From assembly GCA_002327225.1 (NCBI GenBank), contig DCUN01000057.1:1-25899 (forward strand): a stretch of 25,899 bases of DNA. The letters run 5' to 3'. The stretch's first letter is position 1, and every line of letters begins with the position of its first letter. This document shows positions 23,546 to 25,899 of the stretch, piece by piece. The position numbers and the translations under genes were made by a program. The notes under the pieces were generated by a model. The model was not told where the DNA came from. It saw only the letters and a list, made by a program, of their open reading frames with translations, and did not search any database. This DNA is from Desulfobulbaceae bacterium UBA2213 (lineage in GTDB: Bacteria > Desulfobacterota > Desulfobulbia > Desulfobulbales > Desulfocapsaceae).

Positions 23546-24841
23546 TTAATCACGGATCTGCTCAAGAAAGGCCTCGACGCGGGTTTGGATCTGCCCTATA
23601 TCCTCGGGGGAGTAGTCCGATTCGATAAACATATAAGGAATCCCCTCCCTGGCACAGGCCTCCCGGATGCGGATCTCCTCAATGTTATAGGTATGGCAGA
23701 ACTGCAGAGAATAATGAATGATGCCATCGGCTTGAGACTCCCGGAATTCCTTGAGAACCTGATCGATTCGTTCATCATTGGGGGTAAAACAGGAACAATC
23801 GATATTCATATATCTTGTGGTCAGATCGGTGAGAATGGTCTCCATATCCTGGCCATCCTCGGCCATCAGATCCTTATAATAGCGGGTGCCGATACAGCTC
23901 TCCTCATTGACAATCACCGCCCCGGCGCTCTCCACCAGATGGTGGAGTTTCCAGTTGGGCAGGGCCATGGGTACCCCGGCCACCATGATCCTGACCGCGT
24001 CTTTGCTCGGCACCGCCTCACCTGCTGCAATCCGAGTCTCCAGCTCGTCACACAGTTCGTTGACCTCGGCGGCAAAACGCACCGGTTCGTCATAAAAAGC
24101 AATCTGCTCGATCAGCAGTACATCCTTGCCGGAAATCGGAGTCGGTTTGGCATGGCGCAGGGTGTTGAGACGCTGCAGGGCCCTCCGTTTATCATTCATC
24201 ACCTTGACGGCCTTGGTCAGTTCGTCGACTGTGACCTCCTTACCCGACAGCTCTTCAATTTTGGCCTTGAATTCCTTAACCTCGTGCAGCCACATCTTCC
24301 GGTCAGACTCTTTTTTCATCTGCGGGATCTCCATGACATAGGTAGGAACCATAGTGTCCAGGATTTCCCAGGTCTTTTTCTTGGCATCACAGGTGGTCTC
24401 CCCATAGACAAAATCCACCACCTGAATATAGGGGCAGACCCGACCTACCTTGAAGCCAAAGGCTGACTTCACCATGGGACAGATGTTGCGGGGCAGGATC
24501 TTCTCCGCATCCGGGATCGACCCTTGGGAACCGCCGCACAGCCCGACACATATGCCACCGGCCGCGATAACCACCTCTTCCGGGATATAGACACAAAAGG
24601 TGCCGATGACCGGGCGGCCTTCCGCCTTGGCCGCCAGCAGCTCCTTGACCCGCCCGCCATGAAGCTCGGCGATCATCCCGTCAAAGTAGACCATCCTGTC
24701 CGGCCGGTTTTTCTGGGTCAGATAGGTCTTGCCATAGATCTCACCCAGCATCAGCCGCATCTTGTCAAAGCGCTCCACATCCATCCCCAGATCTTTCCAC
24801 ATCTCAGGATAGGCCTTGATTTCAAAAGACTCTGCATCCAT
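23546..24841 (-). CDS. Double-cubane cluster protein / 2-hydroxyacyl-CoA dehydratase D-component-like
   Basis: The 431-aa protein belongs to the HgdB/BcrC/YjiM superfamily. Classical dehydratases need two different subunits (HgdA and HgdB). Here one subunit gene stands with one ATPase, as in YjiM/YjiL and the double-cubane cluster protein, which reduces small nitrogenase-type substrates such as acetylene. Cysteines are C83, C98, C102, C121 (NICPMVKSAFGF), C136 and C151 (ETTCDAKKKTW), plus EESCIGTRY, CSCFTPN and FCHTYNIE later. I chose ATG 24841 because AAGAGGTG lies upstream; an earlier start at 24943 would enter the operator region. A double-cubane role is the better guess, but hydroxyacyl-CoA chemistry is not excluded. 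Confidence 0.85.
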   Translation of the reverse strand: MDAESFEIKAYPEMWKDLGMDVERFDKMRLMLGEIYGKTYLTQKNRPDRMVYFDGMIAELHGGRVKELLAAKAEGRPVIGTFCVYIPEEVVIAAGGICVGLCGGSQGSIPDAEKILPRNICPMVKSAFGFKVGRVCPYIQVVDFVYGETTCDAKKKTWEILDTMVPTYVMEIPQMKKESDRKMWLHEVKEFKAKIEELSGKEVTVDELTKAVKVMNDKRRALQRLNTLRHAKPTPISGKDVLLIEQIAFYDEPVRFAAEVNELCDELETRIAAGEAVPSKDAVRIMVAGVPMALPNWKLHHLVESAGAVIVNEESCIGTRYYKDLMAEDGQDMETILTDLTTRYMNIDCSCFTPNDERIDQVLKEFRESQADGIIHYSLQFCHTYNIEEIRIREACAREGIPYMFIESDYSPEDIGQIQTRVEAFLEQIRD

Positions 24842-24927
24842 TGCTTGCACCTCTTCTTTCGTTGAGTTAAAAAAAAAATCGACCCTCTGATATCTATAAG
24901 ATGCCGAACAAATCAGATCTAAAGATG

Positions 24928-24951
24928 AGACATATTTGCTCAAATGTGTCT
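24928..24951. promoter_or_regulatory. 24-bp operator-like palindrome upstream of the double-cubane-like gene
   Basis: GACATATTTG-CT-CAAATGTGTC, with one further pair outside, is symmetrical except for one mismatch. It is centred about 98 bp upstream of ATG 24841. On the minus strand a TTGACT hexamer lies just upstream, so the palindrome would overlap the -10 region of that possible promoter and suit a dimeric repressor. Confidence 0.5.
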
Positions 24952-24955
24952 ATTA

Positions 24956-24976
24956 GTCAAATAGGAAATTTCGATA
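24956..24976. promoter_or_regulatory. Shared 21-bp motif upstream of the double-cubane-like gene
   Basis: Matches 12430-12450 at 20 of 21 positions. It lies directly upstream of the 24-bp palindrome and about 118 bp from the start codon of the minus-strand gene. Confidence 0.5.
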
Positions 24977-25034
24977 TGTGCTGACGCAGTTATCGGTATT
25001 TTGGAAGATACGGAAGGAGGGGAGACAAAAGAGA

Positions 25035-25075
25035 AAGGCCGGATAACCCGCAATCAGTGCGGGCTATCCGGCCTT
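25035..25075 (-). terminator. Terminator of msrAB
   Basis: An interrupted stem of about 16 bp (AAGGCCGGATA and CCCGC arms) with a 7-nt loop begins 16 bp after the msrAB stop. On the minus strand it is followed by TCTCTTTTGT, a moderate T-rich tail. Confidence 0.75.
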
Positions 25076-25090
25076 ATCGAGGAGAAGATA

Positions 25091-25899
25091 CTACAAACTG
25101 TTCAGGTATTCTGCGTAGCCTTGTTCTTCCATTTTTGCCTGCGGAATAAAGCGCATGGCGGCTGAATTCATACAGTAACGCAGGCCCGTTGGTGGTGGCC
25201 CATCGTCAAAGACGTGCCCCAGATGCGAGTCGCCATGGACACTGCGCACCTCGGTCCGGACCGTAAAAAAACTGCGATCTTTTTTTTCTACCACATTTTT
25301 ATCCTCAAGAGGCCGGGTAAAACTTGGCCAGCCGGTCCCGGAATCAAACTTATCCCGGGAACTGAAAAGTGGCTCACCGGAGACCACGTCCACATAGATC
25401 CCCTGTTCTTTCGTATCCCAGTACTCATTGTCAAAGGCTGGCTCCGTCCCCTCTTTCTGGGTCACCTTATACTGCAAAGGAGTCAGGCGCCGGCGCAGCT
25501 CATCATCAGTGGGCTTCACATAGCGTTTCTGCCCTTCATTTTGCGGCCACATCTTCTCGAGAAAGGCCTTTCTGCCGGAGCCTTCCTTGTAGGCAGCATA
25601 CTGGCTGTAATTCTTGCGGTAATAATCCTGATGAGCCTCCTCAGCCACATAAAAGGGGACAGCCTTCAAGATACTGGTGGCAATAGGCCCTGAAAAGATA
25701 CCTGAGGCCGCAAGATCCACCTTCGATTTTTCGGCCAGTTTTTTCTGTTCTTCATCCTGATAAAAGATGGCCGTCTTATACTGAGAACCGCGATCGGCAA
25801 ACTGGCCGCCGCCATCAGTCGGATCGATCTGGCGCCAGAAAACCGCCAGTAATTGCGCATAGGAGACCTTCGCAGGATCATAGACCACCTGGATCGCCT
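25091..25899 (-). CDS. msrAB: Peptide methionine sulfoxide reductase MsrA-MsrB fusion, 5' end outside window
   Basis: This enzyme repairs oxidised methionine: MsrA reduces the S-sulfoxide and MsrB the R-sulfoxide. The frame is open to the window edge, so the start and the MsrA catalytic Cys (in GCFWG) are not visible. The MsrA part shows VVYDPAKVSYAQLL, DPTDGGGQFADRGSQY and EEAHQDYY. The MsrB part shows GTGWPSFTRP, VRSVHGDSHLGHVFDDGP and the catalytic Cys in LRYCMNSAAMRF. The zinc CxxC pairs of some MsrB proteins are absent, as in other zinc-free members. The order MsrA then MsrB is common. A terminator follows. Confidence 0.94.
   Translation of the reverse strand, partial: AIQVVYDPAKVSYAQLLAVFWRQIDPTDGGGQFADRGSQYKTAIFYQDEEQKKLAEKSKVDLAASGIFSGPIATSILKAVPFYVAEEAHQDYYRKNYSQYAAYKEGSGRKAFLEKMWPQNEGQKRYVKPTDDELRRRLTPLQYKVTQKEGTEPAFDNEYWDTKEQGIYVDVVSGEPLFSSRDKFDSGTGWPSFTRPLEDKNVVEKKDRSFFTVRTEVRSVHGDSHLGHVFDDGPPPTGLRYCMNSAAMRFIPQAKMEEQGYAEYLNSL

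Noticed and set aside
23546..24841. Classical two-subunit 2-hydroxyglutaryl-CoA dehydratase or benzoyl-CoA reductase
   Set aside because: No second, different subunit is adjacent, and no CoA-transferase or fermentation gene is nearby; the single-subunit form with one ATPase fits better.

Overview
The window looks like chromosome of an anaerobic, nitrogen-fixing bacterium, most likely a Desulfobacterota (Desulfobulbales-type) sulfate reducer or sulfur disproportionator. This rests on the nif gene layout, a sigma-54 promoter, a double-cubane-type (YjiM/HgdB-like) Fe-S protein with its ATPase, a heterodisulfide-reductase-like Fe-S protein next to a rhodanese, and a FemAB protein of the XrtA exopolysaccharide type. 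The taxonomic call is inference; there is no rRNA or tRNA in the window.

Layout. (1) 1-4800, nitrogenase cofactor assembly: the 3' part of nifV on the plus strand converges on nifE-nifN-nifB on the minus strand. A sigma-54 promoter precedes nifE, and a long hairpin between nifV and nifB can terminate both transcripts. (2) 5087-8358, a compact pstS-pstC-pstA-pstB phosphate importer without phoU. A nested-palindrome element of about 135 bp lies in its leader. (3) 8583-12338, a redox/sulfur block on the minus strand: YdjY-domain protein, TVP38/YdjX-Z membrane protein, CCG-domain Fe-S protein and an exported double rhodanese. It also holds decayed remnants of a second Fe-S gene and a second rhodanese. 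(4) 12339-13165, a stretch without a convincing gene that contains copied fragments and repeats. (5) 13166-18729, surface polysaccharide genes: a WbpP-type epimerase and a GT4 glycosyltransferase (plus), each preceded by an identical 83-bp hairpin repeat, converge on a PP2C-like phosphatase, FemAB and polysaccharide-deacetylase operon (minus). (6) 18710-22555, an AT-richer stretch with a RelE-like gene, a broken transglutaminase, a membrane-anchored double-cubane-like protein, an exported TusA-like protein and an exported DsrE-like protein. (7) 22768-24841, a soluble double-cubane-like protein and its BadF-type ATPase. (8) 25091-25899, a 5'-truncated msrAB fusion.

How the parts fit. The most unusual assembly is 19817-24841. 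A soluble double-cubane-type protein with its activating ATPase is followed on the same strand by two exported sulfur-carrier-like proteins (DsrE, TusA). After these comes a second double-cubane-type protein fused to a four-helix membrane domain that carries a MerT-like Ser-Ala-Cys-Gly motif. By analogy with MerP-MerT-MerA, this could be a relay from periplasmic thiol carriers through the membrane to a strongly reducing cytoplasmic Fe-S enzyme. That is a hypothesis. The gene order, fusion, signal peptides and cysteines are visible in the sequence.
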